From positions 1-6,548 of the forward strand of contig JAAZIE010000370.1 in assembly GCA_012510305.1 (NCBI GenBank): a stretch of 6,548 bases of DNA, read 5' to 3'. Source of the DNA: Bacillota bacterium (lineage in GTDB: Bacteria; Bacillota; Dethiobacteria; DTU022). The translations under genes and the position numbers were made by a program. This document shows, one piece after another, positions 1 to 5,136 of this stretch (positions are counted from its first letter, which is position 1; every line of letters starts with the position of its first letter). Under the pieces are notes generated by a model. The model made no database searches. It had not been told where the DNA came from and was given only the letters and a program-made list of their open reading frames with translations.

Positions 1-296
1 ACCAGCACCAAAAGCGTAAACAGCAACCAGACCCATAAATTTTCGAAACGGCCCTTGAACAGGTATTTGCGAAATATCTCCACGACCTGGATGCTCTGTC
101 CTTCACCGCTGCAGAGTTCGGCGATCATCAGGTGCATGACCAGGGAAAAGATGTAGGCCACCGCCATGACCACGATTACCGCGGCGGCACCGTTGAGCGA
201 GGAAAGATAGGGTACGGCCAAAATGCCTCCGCCCACCCCGTAACCGGTGATAATGCAGCTTGCCTCCAGCAGCGTAAGCTTTCTTTGTGCTTCCAC
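1..296 (-). CDS. Amino-acid permease, APC superfamily, N-terminal part (cut by window edge)
   Basis: This is the first 98 codons of a membrane transporter; the rest lies beyond position 1. The protein opens with a short polar segment (MEAQRKLTLLEAS), then a glycine-rich first membrane helix at about residues 13-34 containing GYGVGGGILAVPYL. A second helix follows at about 36-57, and a third begins near 86 (NLWVWLLFTLLVL). A glycine-rich unwound first helix soon after the N-terminus is typical of the APC fold, and the motif resembles the aromatic/neutral amino-acid permeases (Trp/Tyr permease and SLC36/38-like groups). The start is the GTG at 296-294, chosen because GGAGGAGA lies 9 bases upstream and no in-frame ATG lies near it. 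The gene is on the same strand as the surface-protein cluster but is separated from it by a terminator, so it is probably a separate unit. The family call is fairly safe; the substrate cannot be told from this part. Confidence 0.8.
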   Translation of the reverse strand, partial: MEAQRKLTLLEASCIITGYGVGGGILAVPYLSSLNGAAAVIVVMAVAYIFSLVMHLMIAELCSGEGQSIQVVEIFRKYLFKGRFENLWVWLLFTLLVL

Positions 297-302
297 AGAC
301 TA

Positions 303-310
303 TCTCCTCC
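303..310 (-). promoter_or_regulatory. Ribosome binding site deciding the GTG start of the permease
   Basis: The minus strand reads GGAGGAGA here, a near-perfect Shine-Dalgarno sequence. Its GGAGG core ends 9 bases before the GTG at 296-294. No ATG is suitably placed, so this site fixes the non-ATG start. Confidence 0.75.
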
Positions 311-546
311 TTTTTTTCAGCCTAATTTGAGCGCTCCGCCTTGCAGTACACCCACCGGGATTCTTTTGTCTGAAGCGCCATCAGTCCGCTAATATTTGGG
401 GTTATCCCGGCCCGGGGATCTTCTCTACTTTCCTTCTATGCCTACAAGAATTCCTGATCAAGTTGCCAATTTCCTGCACGGCAAGCCTGTTCCAGCAGGC
501 CGCTGAAAAAAATTCGCTCATCCCGGTGAATAACTTACACGGCGGA

Positions 547-560
547 GCTCCGGCCGGAGC
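547..560. repeat. Perfect 14-bp G+C palindrome
   Basis: GCTCCGGCCGGAGC equals its own reverse complement. It lies just past the terminator of the surface-protein cluster, reading along the minus strand, and well upstream of the permease. It could be a protein-binding site or chance in G+C-rich DNA; there is no unpaired loop, so a stable RNA hairpin would have to sacrifice central pairs. Confidence 0.5.
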
Positions 561-570
561 CATCCTGAAG

Positions 571-615
571 CAAAAATAAGGGGCCGTTTCCCTTCCTTCC
601 GGGGGAAACGGCCCC
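571..615 (-). terminator. Rho-independent terminator of the surface-protein cluster
   Basis: Positions 580-592 (GGGGCCGTTTCCC) pair perfectly with 603-615 (GGGAAACGGCCCC), a 13-bp stem with a 10-base loop. On the minus strand the stem is followed at once by CTTATTTTTG, a T-rich tract interrupted by one A. It begins about 30 bases after the stop codon of the LPRTG protein gene, as expected for the end of that transcript. On the plus strand the stem is followed by CTGCCGGGGC, so it acts on the minus strand only. Confidence 0.9.
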
Positions 616-643
616 TGCCGGGGCGACAGCGTGCTTTTTAATT

Positions 644-1279
644 TTAGCCGGCGGCGCCTTTGCGTTTGCGGACAGTAAAAATGCCGGCCGTCAGGATCAG
701 CCCTCCCGGCAGGAGGAAGAGGCAGGCTGAACCGGCCCCGCCCGTCCGGGGCAGATCCCCCCGCTTAACCGGTTCGACAACCGGATCATCCCCGGCCCGG
801 GCGGTGAAGATCCACCTGACGCCGGCGCTTTTCCCCTGGTACCGGTTATCCGTTTCCGGGCCGGGAAGGTGCACCGTCATCTCCAGCTCCCCGCTTTCAC
901 CGGGGCGAAAGCGGCCCAGGTGGATCATCCCGGAGACCAGGCCGTCTGCGGGGCCGCGGTACAGCACCTTGCCGCGGTATGCAGCAGTGAACTCCATGAT
1001 CTCAAGGAGGCCGGGATTTACAGTGGCCCTCTCCTCGGCCTGCATCCACAGGTCATACCGGGTGGTATGGCTGTTCCGGATCGTTATCGTCGCTGTCCGG
1101 GTATCTCCCGGGCTCATATTCTTTAGATCAAAAAGCTTCCCTTTTGGCGGTATCAGCACCAGTCCCGCCGCCTCTCCCACCAGTTCCAGATCCGCAGTCA
1201 CGGCCTGTACGGGCAAAGAAGTAGCCAGCAGCAGCACCGCAACCAGGGCCGCGAAAAATTTGGCGCAATGATTAGTCAA
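644..1279 (-). CDS. Secreted LPXTG-type cell-wall-anchored protein
   Basis: A 211-residue exported protein. Residues 1-26 form a signal peptide with a hydrophobic core (FFAALVAVLLLATSLP) and a likely cut after VQA. The mature part looks like an all-beta, immunoglobulin-like domain: PGDTRTATITIRNS near 57-70, YRGPADGL near 107-114, LGRFRPGESGELEMTVHLPG near 121-140 and NRYQGKSAGVRWIFTA near 145-160. The C-terminus carries the sortase signal LPRTG (176-180), a hydrophobic stretch (about 184-202) and the basic tail RKRKG, so it should be attached to peptidoglycan by a sortase encoded elsewhere. The start is a TTG supported by a strong ribosome binding site. It is the last gene of the cluster, 71 bases after the second TasA-like gene and about 30 bases before the terminator. 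It may anchor or terminate the surface structure built by its neighbours; that role is inference. No named gene is recognised. Confidence 0.85.
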   Translation of the reverse strand: MTNHCAKFFAALVAVLLLATSLPVQAVTADLELVGEAAGLVLIPPKGKLFDLKNMSPGDTRTATITIRNSHTTRYDLWMQAEERATVNPGLLEIMEFTAAYRGKVLYRGPADGLVSGMIHLGRFRPGESGELEMTVHLPGPETDNRYQGKSAGVRWIFTARAGDDPVVEPVKRGDLPRTGGAGSACLFLLPGGLILTAGIFTVRKRKGAAG

Positions 1280-1288
1280 GATCCGCTT

Positions 1289-1293
1289 CCTCC
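1289..1293 (-). promoter_or_regulatory. Ribosome binding site deciding the TTG start of the LPXTG protein
   Basis: The minus strand reads GGAAGGAGGAAG around this point. The GGAGG core ends 9 bases before the TTG at 1279-1277. There is no ATG near the signal peptide start, so this site is the main reason to accept the rare TTG initiation codon. Confidence 0.75.
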
Positions 1294-1350
1294 TTCCTTG
1301 GTCAAACCCTCCCCGTCCCCTTTTCAGGTGACAAGCAGGATCTCACCATT

Positions 1351-1929
1351 TTACGGCGCGGCGTATTCCGCTACGCCCTCCGGCAAAGCGTTCAAACCCC
1401 AGGCGTCCCGGTACGCCTCGTGTGAAGCCTGCACCGCTTCGGCGGCAACCACGATCCGCAAAATCTTTCCGTCGTAGTCGCCGCCGGGGTCGGGGGCCAG
1501 GGTTACCGACTCCAACAGCAGCTCTGTTTCCTCGTCATCGGGGCAAAGGACCTCCCGGTAGTAATACCAGCCTTCGGCACAGACCCAGTGTTCCTCGTTC
1601 CAGTCCAGGGTAACCTTGTCCACGGGCAGGCCCGGTTCTGCGACAAAGGTGTCCCCCTCCAGGCGGCCCCAGATGGGGGTCAAGGAGAGACGCACGTAGG
1701 CGCACTTGGTACCCCGGGTTTTCACGCTCACCTTTTTGGTAGCGGCGCTGCCCGGGTGCCAGTCGACGATATCTTTGAAACCGTGCTCGTTTATTTCGAT
1801 CTGTACCGTGCCCGCGGTAAGCGGACCCGCTGACGGCGCCGCCCGGTAGGTGAACCAGGCCCAGGCGCCGGCGGCCAGCAGCAGCACCAGGGCGAAAACG
1901 GCGGCGGGAATAAAGATATTTCTTTTCAT
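1351..1929 (-). CDS. TasA/camelysin-like protein with SipW-type signal peptide (second paralog)
   Basis: A 192-residue secreted protein. The N-terminus (MKRN, a hydrophobic stretch to about 25, then AWFT at 24-27 and LTAGTV at 37-42) is the SipW-dependent-type signal used by TasA and camelysin-like proteins. It shares many positions with the neighbouring 182-residue paralog: DWHPG (56-60), YVRLSL (78-83), WG (87-88), YYYREVL (122-128), ESVTLA (140-145), DYDGK (151-155) and AEAVQASHEAYRDAW (163-177). It differs in having three cysteines (76, 117, 129), where the paralog has one, and a longer tail (GLNALPEGVAEYAAP). The ATG at 1929 is preceded by GAGGAGG with 11 bases between, a rather long spacing. 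Family members form extracellular fibres or matrix. The M73 peptidase label of camelysin is not supported here by any visible catalytic motif. It is likely co-transcribed with the downstream LPXTG gene. Confidence 0.85.
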   Translation of the reverse strand: MKRNIFIPAAVFALVLLLAAGAWAWFTYRAAPSAGPLTAGTVQIEINEHGFKDIVDWHPGSAATKKVSVKTRGTKCAYVRLSLTPIWGRLEGDTFVAEPGLPVDKVTLDWNEEHWVCAEGWYYYREVLCPDDEETELLLESVTLAPDPGGDYDGKILRIVVAAEAVQASHEAYRDAWGLNALPEGVAEYAAP

Positions 1930-1931
1930 TT

Positions 1932-1971
1932 AACCCTTCACCTCCTCGGATGCGGGCGGTTCAGGGGCAGC
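1932..1971 (-). repeat. Leader repeat, intact copy carrying the ribosome binding site
   Basis: Just before the second TasA-like gene, plus-strand AACCCTTCACC (1932-1942) and CGGGCGGTTCAGGGGCAGC (1953-1971) bracket the GAGGAGG ribosome binding site. The same two blocks recur at 2259-2301, the first identical and the second with 18 of 19 bases identical. A small hairpin (GCTCC 1970-1974 with GGAGC 1982-1986) follows on the plus strand. Confidence 0.65.
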
Positions 1972-1990
1972 TCCGGAATTTGGAGCGGCT

Positions 1991-2055
1991 CCCTTTTCTA
2001 AAAGGGGGATGGGTAAATCCCCCCTGACCCCCCTTTTCCAAAGGGGGGGAAATCA
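1991..2055. repeat. C-rich short palindromic repeat, copy A (with companion hairpin)
   Basis: The core hairpin is CCCCCCTTT (2028-2036), loop TCC, AAAGGGGGG (2040-2048), a perfect 9-bp stem. It is preceded by TAAATCCCCCCTGA and followed by GAAATCAGG. A second hairpin, CCCTTTT (1991-1997) with AAAAGGG (2000-2006), lies just before it. The same 9-bp stem with a different 3-base loop occurs twice more in the window (copies B and C). Elements of this kind are dispersed repeats in many bacterial genomes. Confidence 0.75.
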
Positions 2056-2066
2056 GGCACCTTGGT

Positions 2067-2114
2067 GCAAACGGATACCAATACAGCACAAGCGAATCAT
2101 GTGGGGTTAAACGC
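2067..2114. repeat. Diverged 48-base direct repeat, first copy
   Basis: It begins GCAAACGGATACC and includes ACAGCACAAG and GGGGTTAA. A gapless alignment to 2214-2261 matches at 35 of 48 positions by hand count. The shared blocks are ACAGCACAAG in the middle and GGGTTAA near the end. The offset is 147 bases, so this is an old duplication. Confidence 0.6.
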
Positions 2115-2134
2115 GGGCGAGGCATGCCTCGCCC
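2115..2134. repeat. Perfect 20-bp palindrome
   Basis: GGGCGAGGCATGCCTCGCCC is fully self-complementary and is followed by CTACAAATTTACA. Sequences of the form GGGGCGA...TCGCCCCTACA are familiar as dispersed small palindromic repeats in many bacteria, so this is probably one copy of a genome-wide family. It lies between the two 48-base direct repeats. Confidence 0.75.
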
Positions 2135-2213
2135 CTACAAATTTACATGGCGGCCGCCGGGCAAATGTGGAAACAGGTACCGGTTTACCACGCCGTGAGA
2201 TCAGGTACCCCGG

Positions 2214-2261
2214 GCAAAAGAGTACCGCCACAGCACAAGTGAAACGTGTTGGGTTAACAAC
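2214..2261. repeat. Diverged 48-base direct repeat, second copy
   Basis: Partner of 2067-2114. It begins GCAAAAGAGTACC and carries ACAGCACAAG and GGGTTAA. It runs directly into the decayed leader copy at 2259-2301, whereas the first copy does not, so the two halves of the ancestral unit are now split over two places. Confidence 0.6.
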
Positions 2262-2301
2262 CCTTCACCACTTACGAGGGTACGGGCGGTTCAGAGGCAG
2301 C
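2259..2301 (-). repeat. Leader repeat, decayed copy without a gene
   Basis: AACCCTTCACC (2259-2269) and CGGGCGGTTCAGAGGCAGC (2283-2301) match the leader of the second TasA-like gene at 1932-1971. The spacer has changed, so the minus strand no longer reads GAGGAGG but GTAAGTGG, and no start codon with an open frame follows. A perfect 6-bp hairpin (GGCAGC 2296-2301 with GCTGCC 2308-2313) overlaps its end. It looks like the relic of a duplicated gene start. Confidence 0.55.
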
Positions 2302-2330
2302 CTTACAGCTGCCGGCCCGGACCGCACCCT

Positions 2331-2360
2331 CTTTAAAAGACCCCCTTTTACCAAGGTGGG
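2331..2360. repeat. Degenerate C-rich repeat overlapping the end of the first TasA-like gene
   Basis: CTTTAAAAGACCCCCTTTTA followed by CCAAGGTGGG resembles the C-rich hairpin repeats found elsewhere in the window, but with an imperfect stem. It contains the TAA stop (2348-2350) and the last codons (GPPW) of the TasA-like gene, so the repeat may supply the gene's present end. Confidence 0.45.
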
Positions 2361-2896
2361 CCGCTCAGGTTCCACATGTCCTTGTAAGCATCGTGTGAGG
2401 CCTGCACTGCTTCGGCTTCGGCAGTGATCCGGAAGGTCTTGCCCTGGTAATCGTTATTTGTGCCACTACCGGCCAGGGTTACCTCGTTCAGCAGGTTCTC
2501 GGTTTCTGCTCCGGCGCTGAGCACGCCCTTGTAGTAATAGTAAACACCGGACTCAACCCAGTCGGTTGTATTGCATTCCAGGGTGACATTGCTCGTCGCC
2601 AAGCTGGGATCGGCTGCAAAGTCATCACCAGTTAGAGCTCCCCATTCTGAGGTGAGCTCAACTCTTACATAGATATCCTTGCTGCCGGTGTTTTTTACGG
2701 TGATTTCCTCCTCACTTGTATCACCGGGGTTCCAGTTTGCCACGTCCCCGTAGGTGTTTTCAGTTGCAATCGCCACCGTTCCGGCGGTAAAGGTGCCGGC
2801 TGTGTCTGCTGTGGCGGTAAACCAGGCCCAGACGCCGGCGGCCAGAAGGGCCGCTGCAGCGAAAACAGCCAAGCCGATCAGTACTTTCTTTTTCAT
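2348..2896 (-). CDS. TasA/camelysin-like protein with SipW-type signal peptide (first paralog)
   Basis: A 182-residue secreted protein. MKKKVLIG, a hydrophobic stretch to about 25, AWFT (24-27) and FTAGTV (36-41) form a SipW-dependent-type signal peptide, so the mature protein would begin near residue 28-34. The beta-rich body carries NWNPGDTSEEEITVKNTGSK (54-73), YVRVELTSEWG (76-86), YYYYKGVL (119-126), NEVTLA (137-142), DYQGKTFRI (149-157) and AEAVQASHDAYKDMW (161-175). These match the downstream paralog position by position. TasA-type proteins are exported subunits of matrix fibres; camelysins are their close relatives. The ATG at 2896 is preferred because GGAG lies 8 bases upstream. An ATG at 2899 is also possible, and the GTG at 2926 would put the binding site inside the gene. 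The C-terminus stops at SGPPW, shorter than in the paralog, within a degenerate repeat. No SipW peptidase gene is adjacent. Confidence 0.87.
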   Translation of the reverse strand: MKKKVLIGLAVFAAAALLAAGVWAWFTATADTAGTFTAGTVAIATENTYGDVANWNPGDTSEEEITVKNTGSKDIYVRVELTSEWGALTGDDFAADPSLATSNVTLECNTTDWVESGVYYYYKGVLSAGAETENLLNEVTLAGSGTNNDYQGKTFRITAEAEAVQASHDAYKDMWNLSGPPW

Positions 2897-2904
2897 CATT
2901 TTCA

Positions 2905-2908
2905 CTCC
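2905..2908 (-). promoter_or_regulatory. Ribosome binding site deciding the ATG start of the first TasA-like gene
   Basis: The minus strand reads TATATAGGAGTGAAAATGATG. GGAG lies 8 bases before the second ATG (2896) and 5 before the first (2899). It rules out the upstream GTG at 2926, which would place this site inside the reading frame and add nine residues ahead of the MKKK signal. Confidence 0.7.
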
Positions 2909-3015
2909 TATATAATTTGTGGTCACAAGATACCGGAGAACTTGTTTGATGGCGCTTTACCGGTGGGCTTTTATCTGGCGCCACCTCCTTGCTTTGTGTT
3001 TTGTTGGCCCGCCCG

Positions 3016-3057
3016 GGTTAAATCCCCCCCGGCCCCCCTTTAACAAAGGGGGGGAAA
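3016..3057. repeat. C-rich short palindromic repeat, copy B
   Basis: GGTTAAAT plus a C run leads into a perfect 9-bp hairpin: CCCCCCTTT (3033-3041), loop AAC, AAAGGGGGG (3045-3053), then GAAATCA as in copy A. Its first 27 bases (3016-3042) are identical to 3113-3139 in copy C, 97 bases away. It lies between the VWA gene and the first TasA-like gene. Confidence 0.8.
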
Positions 3058-3067
3058 TCATAGAACC

Positions 3068-3083
3068 CCTGGGCCCCCCTTGG
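3068..3083. repeat. Partial C-rich repeat between copies B and C
   Basis: CCTGGGCCCCCCTTGG resembles the left half of the C-rich repeat (GGCCCCCCTTT) but lacks the A+G half of the stem. It looks like a degraded or partial copy within a small cluster of three. Confidence 0.4.
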
Positions 3084-3112
3084 AAGAGAGCGGTTGGGGG
3101 AGGAGAAGCCTT

Positions 3113-3153
3113 GGTTAAATCCCCCCCGGCCCCCCTTTAGAAAAGGGGGGGGG
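3113..3153. repeat. C-rich short palindromic repeat, copy C, next to the VWA stop codon
   Basis: After GGTTAAAT and seven Cs, CCCCCCTTT (3130-3138), loop AGA, AAAGGGGGG (3142-3150) form the same 9-bp stem as copies A and B. It ends only six bases short of the VWA gene's TAA stop. In the minus-strand transcript it would form a stable hairpin right after translation ends, but no T-rich tract follows, so it is not a standard terminator. Confidence 0.8.
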
Positions 3154-3159
3154 ACATTA

Positions 3160-5052
3160 TTAGCCGCCGGGCTGAAAAGAAGGGAACTGGCGGCTGCCGA
3201 TCTTGAAGGTATTGGTTACCGTGTCGTCGTCCCGAAACCAGGAGTCGTTTACTTTTTTGTTGATAACGGTAACCTCCACCTCTTCGGCCAAGTTGCCGGC
3301 GGTCAGGATCACCGTAACCGGGCTGATCCCCTCCAGGCGGTAATCCATGGGCACCACTTCGCGGATGGTGTAGGTGCCCGGCGCCAACCCCGCGATGGAG
3401 GCTCTTTCCCCGTGAGCCAGAAGCACCGCCCAGGTGCGCCCTTCGCCTTCCACGTAGATGGGAAACCTTTTGCCGGTGCTGCCTCCGGGCTGGACCGCCT
3501 TGGTGATGGTGATCACGCCGGCGGCCTCGATGCCCACCCTGGGGATGGGGAAGCGCTTCCGGGCCGGTTCCCCGTTAACGTTGGTATATTCCACAAAAGT
3601 CTCCTTGTTGGTGGGGTAAAGCGCGCCGCTTGCCGCGCCCGCGTCGATCTCGACGATATAGCTCATGGTGACCGGGGAGCCCTCCTCGACAAAGGGCAGC
3701 GTCCAGGTGATCGTCCCGGTAGGGACATCGTAAGCGATGGTGCCGTGGCTGACAGTGATCTTCGACTGGAAATTGGCGGCATCGATCCCCGGTATGGAGA
3801 ACATCTCCCCTACGGGGTCAGTGACAGCAGCGCTTCTGGCCGCGGCGATATGAGCGATGCTCCCGGCGATATCCTGAAAAATTTGGGCGAGGTTTGCCGT
3901 GGTGGCGGCATAGGATCTGCCCTCGCCGGCGATCCGGTCCATGATCTGCTGCCCGGTGGCGCCCAGCTCGAACCCGACGGCGTAGATGGCGATACCGGCA
4001 TCCTTGATCAACCTGGACTCGGCGACGGCGCTGTTGCCGTGGTGGTAGTAGTACCTTGTCACGAGAAAAATACCCGTTCTCCCGGCCTCTGTGGTTGAAG
4101 AGGTGCCGTTACCGGCAGTTTTGCCGTAGTCAAAAACAGACCGATCCAGGTCGTCTCTTGAATGCCATGTCCGCCGACCAACTTCAACGAAATAGTCGGG
4201 GGTAAGGCGGTTTCTTACATCTTTAATCGCATAGCTGTAAGTCGGTTCGCCGTCGCTGAGAAGAACGATGTTTTTGAAATCGGCGGTGCTGTTTTCAAGC
4301 AGCGCTTCGGCCTGCTTCAGCCCGGCCTGGGTGAAGGTGCCCCCCTCGGCGACAAGCCCGCTGATCGCGCTGAGCAGAGCCCCCTTCCCGCTGTAATCCT
4401 TGAAAGGATCGGGCTGGTTGTGCACGGTGACATCGCCGGCGTAGGAGACCACCGCGATCCGGGTGTGACTATCGCCCTCTTTTAACAATGTGTTGACGAA
4501 GTCTTTGGCAGCGGCGATGGCGGCTGCCATGCGGCTGCCCCGCATGCTCCCGGAGCGGTCGATCACCAGAACGATGTCCGCGCTGGTCTGCACCTCTTTG
4601 TCCATACCCTCCAGGGTGAGGGTGACCTCCCACCGGTTGAGCGTTCCTTCAACCGCTTCCGCTTCCTTGGCCAGGTTCAGGGATCCCGGATCAGGCCACG
4701 GTTCCATATTGTTAAATTCGCCGGTCCCGGGCGCCCCGCCGGGGACAGAGGCGAGCGAAGAACGTTTTGGGGTAACGGCGGGATAAAACAGGGCGGGTGC
4801 GGGAATTACAAGCGGCTCTTCCAGGCCGTCCGGGTTTTCTCCCGGCTCGACTGCCGCGCCGCCGGTATCTTCGGCGAAATCCTCATCCGTTACTCTGTTC
4901 TCCGCCCCCTCTTCCGCTTCCGGGGCTTCCGCCTCGCTATCCCCGGTCCCCTCCTCTGAAACCGCGCCGACCGGATCTGTACCCGGCAGCCCCGCTCCCA
5001 GGAAAAGCAGCAAGGCGAGACAAATGATCAAATATGCAGCTGGACGTCTCAT
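3160..5052 (-). CDS. Secreted von Willebrand factor A protein with SpaA/Cna-B-like domain
   Basis: A 630-residue exported protein, probable surface adhesin. Residues 1-30 form a signal peptide (RRP, then AYLIICLALLLFLGAGL). Residues 31-80 are a low-complexity acidic linker rich in E, A, G and D. The VWA domain spans about 157-400 with a complete metal-ion-dependent adhesion site: DRSGSM (165-170), T239 in GGTFT, and D267 in LLSDGEP. Residues 405-500 look like the beta-sandwich that usually follows VWA in pilus-tip adhesins (FVEEGSPVTMSYIVEI). Residues 511-598 form a SpaA/Cna-B-like fold (GVITITKAV, LAPGTYTIREV, VTVINKK). The C-terminus (IGSRQFPSFQPGG) has no LPXTG, membrane helix or basic tail, unusual for this architecture. 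The ATG at 5052 has GAAGGA 6 bases upstream. It is the first gene of the cluster, 263 bases ahead of the first TasA-like gene. Binding target is unknown. Confidence 0.88.
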   Translation of the reverse strand: MRRPAAYLIICLALLLFLGAGLPGTDPVGAVSEEGTGDSEAEAPEAEEGAENRVTDEDFAEDTGGAAVEPGENPDGLEEPLVIPAPALFYPAVTPKRSSLASVPGGAPGTGEFNNMEPWPDPGSLNLAKEAEAVEGTLNRWEVTLTLEGMDKEVQTSADIVLVIDRSGSMRGSRMAAAIAAAKDFVNTLLKEGDSHTRIAVVSYAGDVTVHNQPDPFKDYSGKGALLSAISGLVAEGGTFTQAGLKQAEALLENSTADFKNIVLLSDGEPTYSYAIKDVRNRLTPDYFVEVGRRTWHSRDDLDRSVFDYGKTAGNGTSSTTEAGRTGIFLVTRYYYHHGNSAVAESRLIKDAGIAIYAVGFELGATGQQIMDRIAGEGRSYAATTANLAQIFQDIAGSIAHIAAARSAAVTDPVGEMFSIPGIDAANFQSKITVSHGTIAYDVPTGTITWTLPFVEEGSPVTMSYIVEIDAGAASGALYPTNKETFVEYTNVNGEPARKRFPIPRVGIEAAGVITITKAVQPGGSTGKRFPIYVEGEGRTWAVLLAHGERASIAGLAPGTYTIREVVPMDYRLEGISPVTVILTAGNLAEEVEVTVINKKVNDSWFRDDDTVTNTFKIGSRQFPSFQPGG

Positions 5053-5063
5053 TGATTATCCTT

Positions 5064-5122
5064 CCACCCCCACCAGGATCGCCCTGCGGTTCCAGGATCA
5101 TCCCGTTGTTTCCAGAAATATC
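5064..5122 (-). repeat. Three imperfect ~20-base tandem repeats in the VWA leader
   Basis: On the minus strand the units are GATATTTCTGGAAACAACGG (5122-5103), GATGATCCTGGAACCGCAGG (5102-5083) and GCGATCCTGGTGGGGGTGG (5082-5064). All share an ATxxTGG-like core, and the last two share GATCCTGG exactly. Core spacing is 19-20 bases, about two helical turns, and the last unit abuts the ribosome binding site. CTGCGG (5084-5089) can also pair with CCGCAG (5128-5133). Operator or RNA-binding site are both possible; function is unknown. Confidence 0.45.
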
Positions 5123-5136
5123 ATGCCCCGCAGAAA

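Larger units (their letters stand above)
297..570. other. Non-coding leader between the surface-protein cluster and the permease
   Basis: No convincing gene is seen on either strand. A plus-strand frame at 132-392 mostly overlaps the permease on the opposite strand and has no family character. A minus-strand frame beginning with the ATG at about 382 gives only 19 codons without a clear ribosome binding site. The permease promoter should lie here, but the best -35/-10 pairs I could read on the minus strand (TTGATC with TAGAAG, 17 bases apart, around 430-455) match consensus at only four of six positions each, so I do not call a promoter. A perfect 14-bp palindrome sits at 547-560. Confidence 0.5.
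1930..2347. other. Long repeat-filled gap between the two TasA-like genes
   Basis: This 418-base gap lies inside what otherwise looks like one minus-strand cluster. I see no real gene: a 121-codon plus-strand frame at 2062-2427 runs antisense into the TasA-like gene and has no family features. The gap holds a C-rich hairpin repeat, a diverged pair of 48-base direct repeats, a 20-bp palindrome and a decayed second copy of the leader that precedes the downstream TasA-like gene. Together they suggest past duplication and loss of a gene or leader, plus insertion of small palindromic repeats. Confidence 0.65.

Noticed and set aside
660..1271. 203-codon plus-strand frame opposite the LPXTG gene
   Set aside because: The minus-strand frame has a signal peptide, LPRTG anchor and strong ribosome binding site; the plus-strand frame is an Arg/Pro/Ser-rich shadow.
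2062..2427. 121-codon plus-strand frame in the gap between the TasA-like genes
   Set aside because: It crosses two repeat elements and runs antisense into a well-supported gene. It has no ribosome binding site or family features.
2897..2926. Upstream GTG start for the first TasA-like gene
   Set aside because: It would place the GGAG ribosome binding site inside the gene and put nine uncharacteristic residues before the MKKK signal peptide.
2948..2990. Possible riboswitch upstream of the first TasA-like gene
   Set aside because: A TGGCGC/GCGCCA pairing is visible, but I could not match the conserved core of cyclic-di-GMP or any other riboswitch class.
3130..3150. Rho-independent terminator right after the VWA gene
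   Set aside because: The hairpin is strong, but no T-rich tract follows on the minus strand, so at most it is a pause or RNA-stability element.
1991..3153. CRISPR array suggested by repeated C-rich units
   Set aside because: The copies are few, unevenly spaced, palindromic with G+C runs, and lack regular spacers, so they are dispersed palindromic repeats.
3094..4098. 334-codon plus-strand frame opposite the VWA gene
   Set aside because: It begins in a C-rich repeat and lies antisense to the VWA and C-terminal domains, whose motifs are clear. Its composition (rich in G, D, H, R) is typical of the complement of G+C-rich coding DNA.
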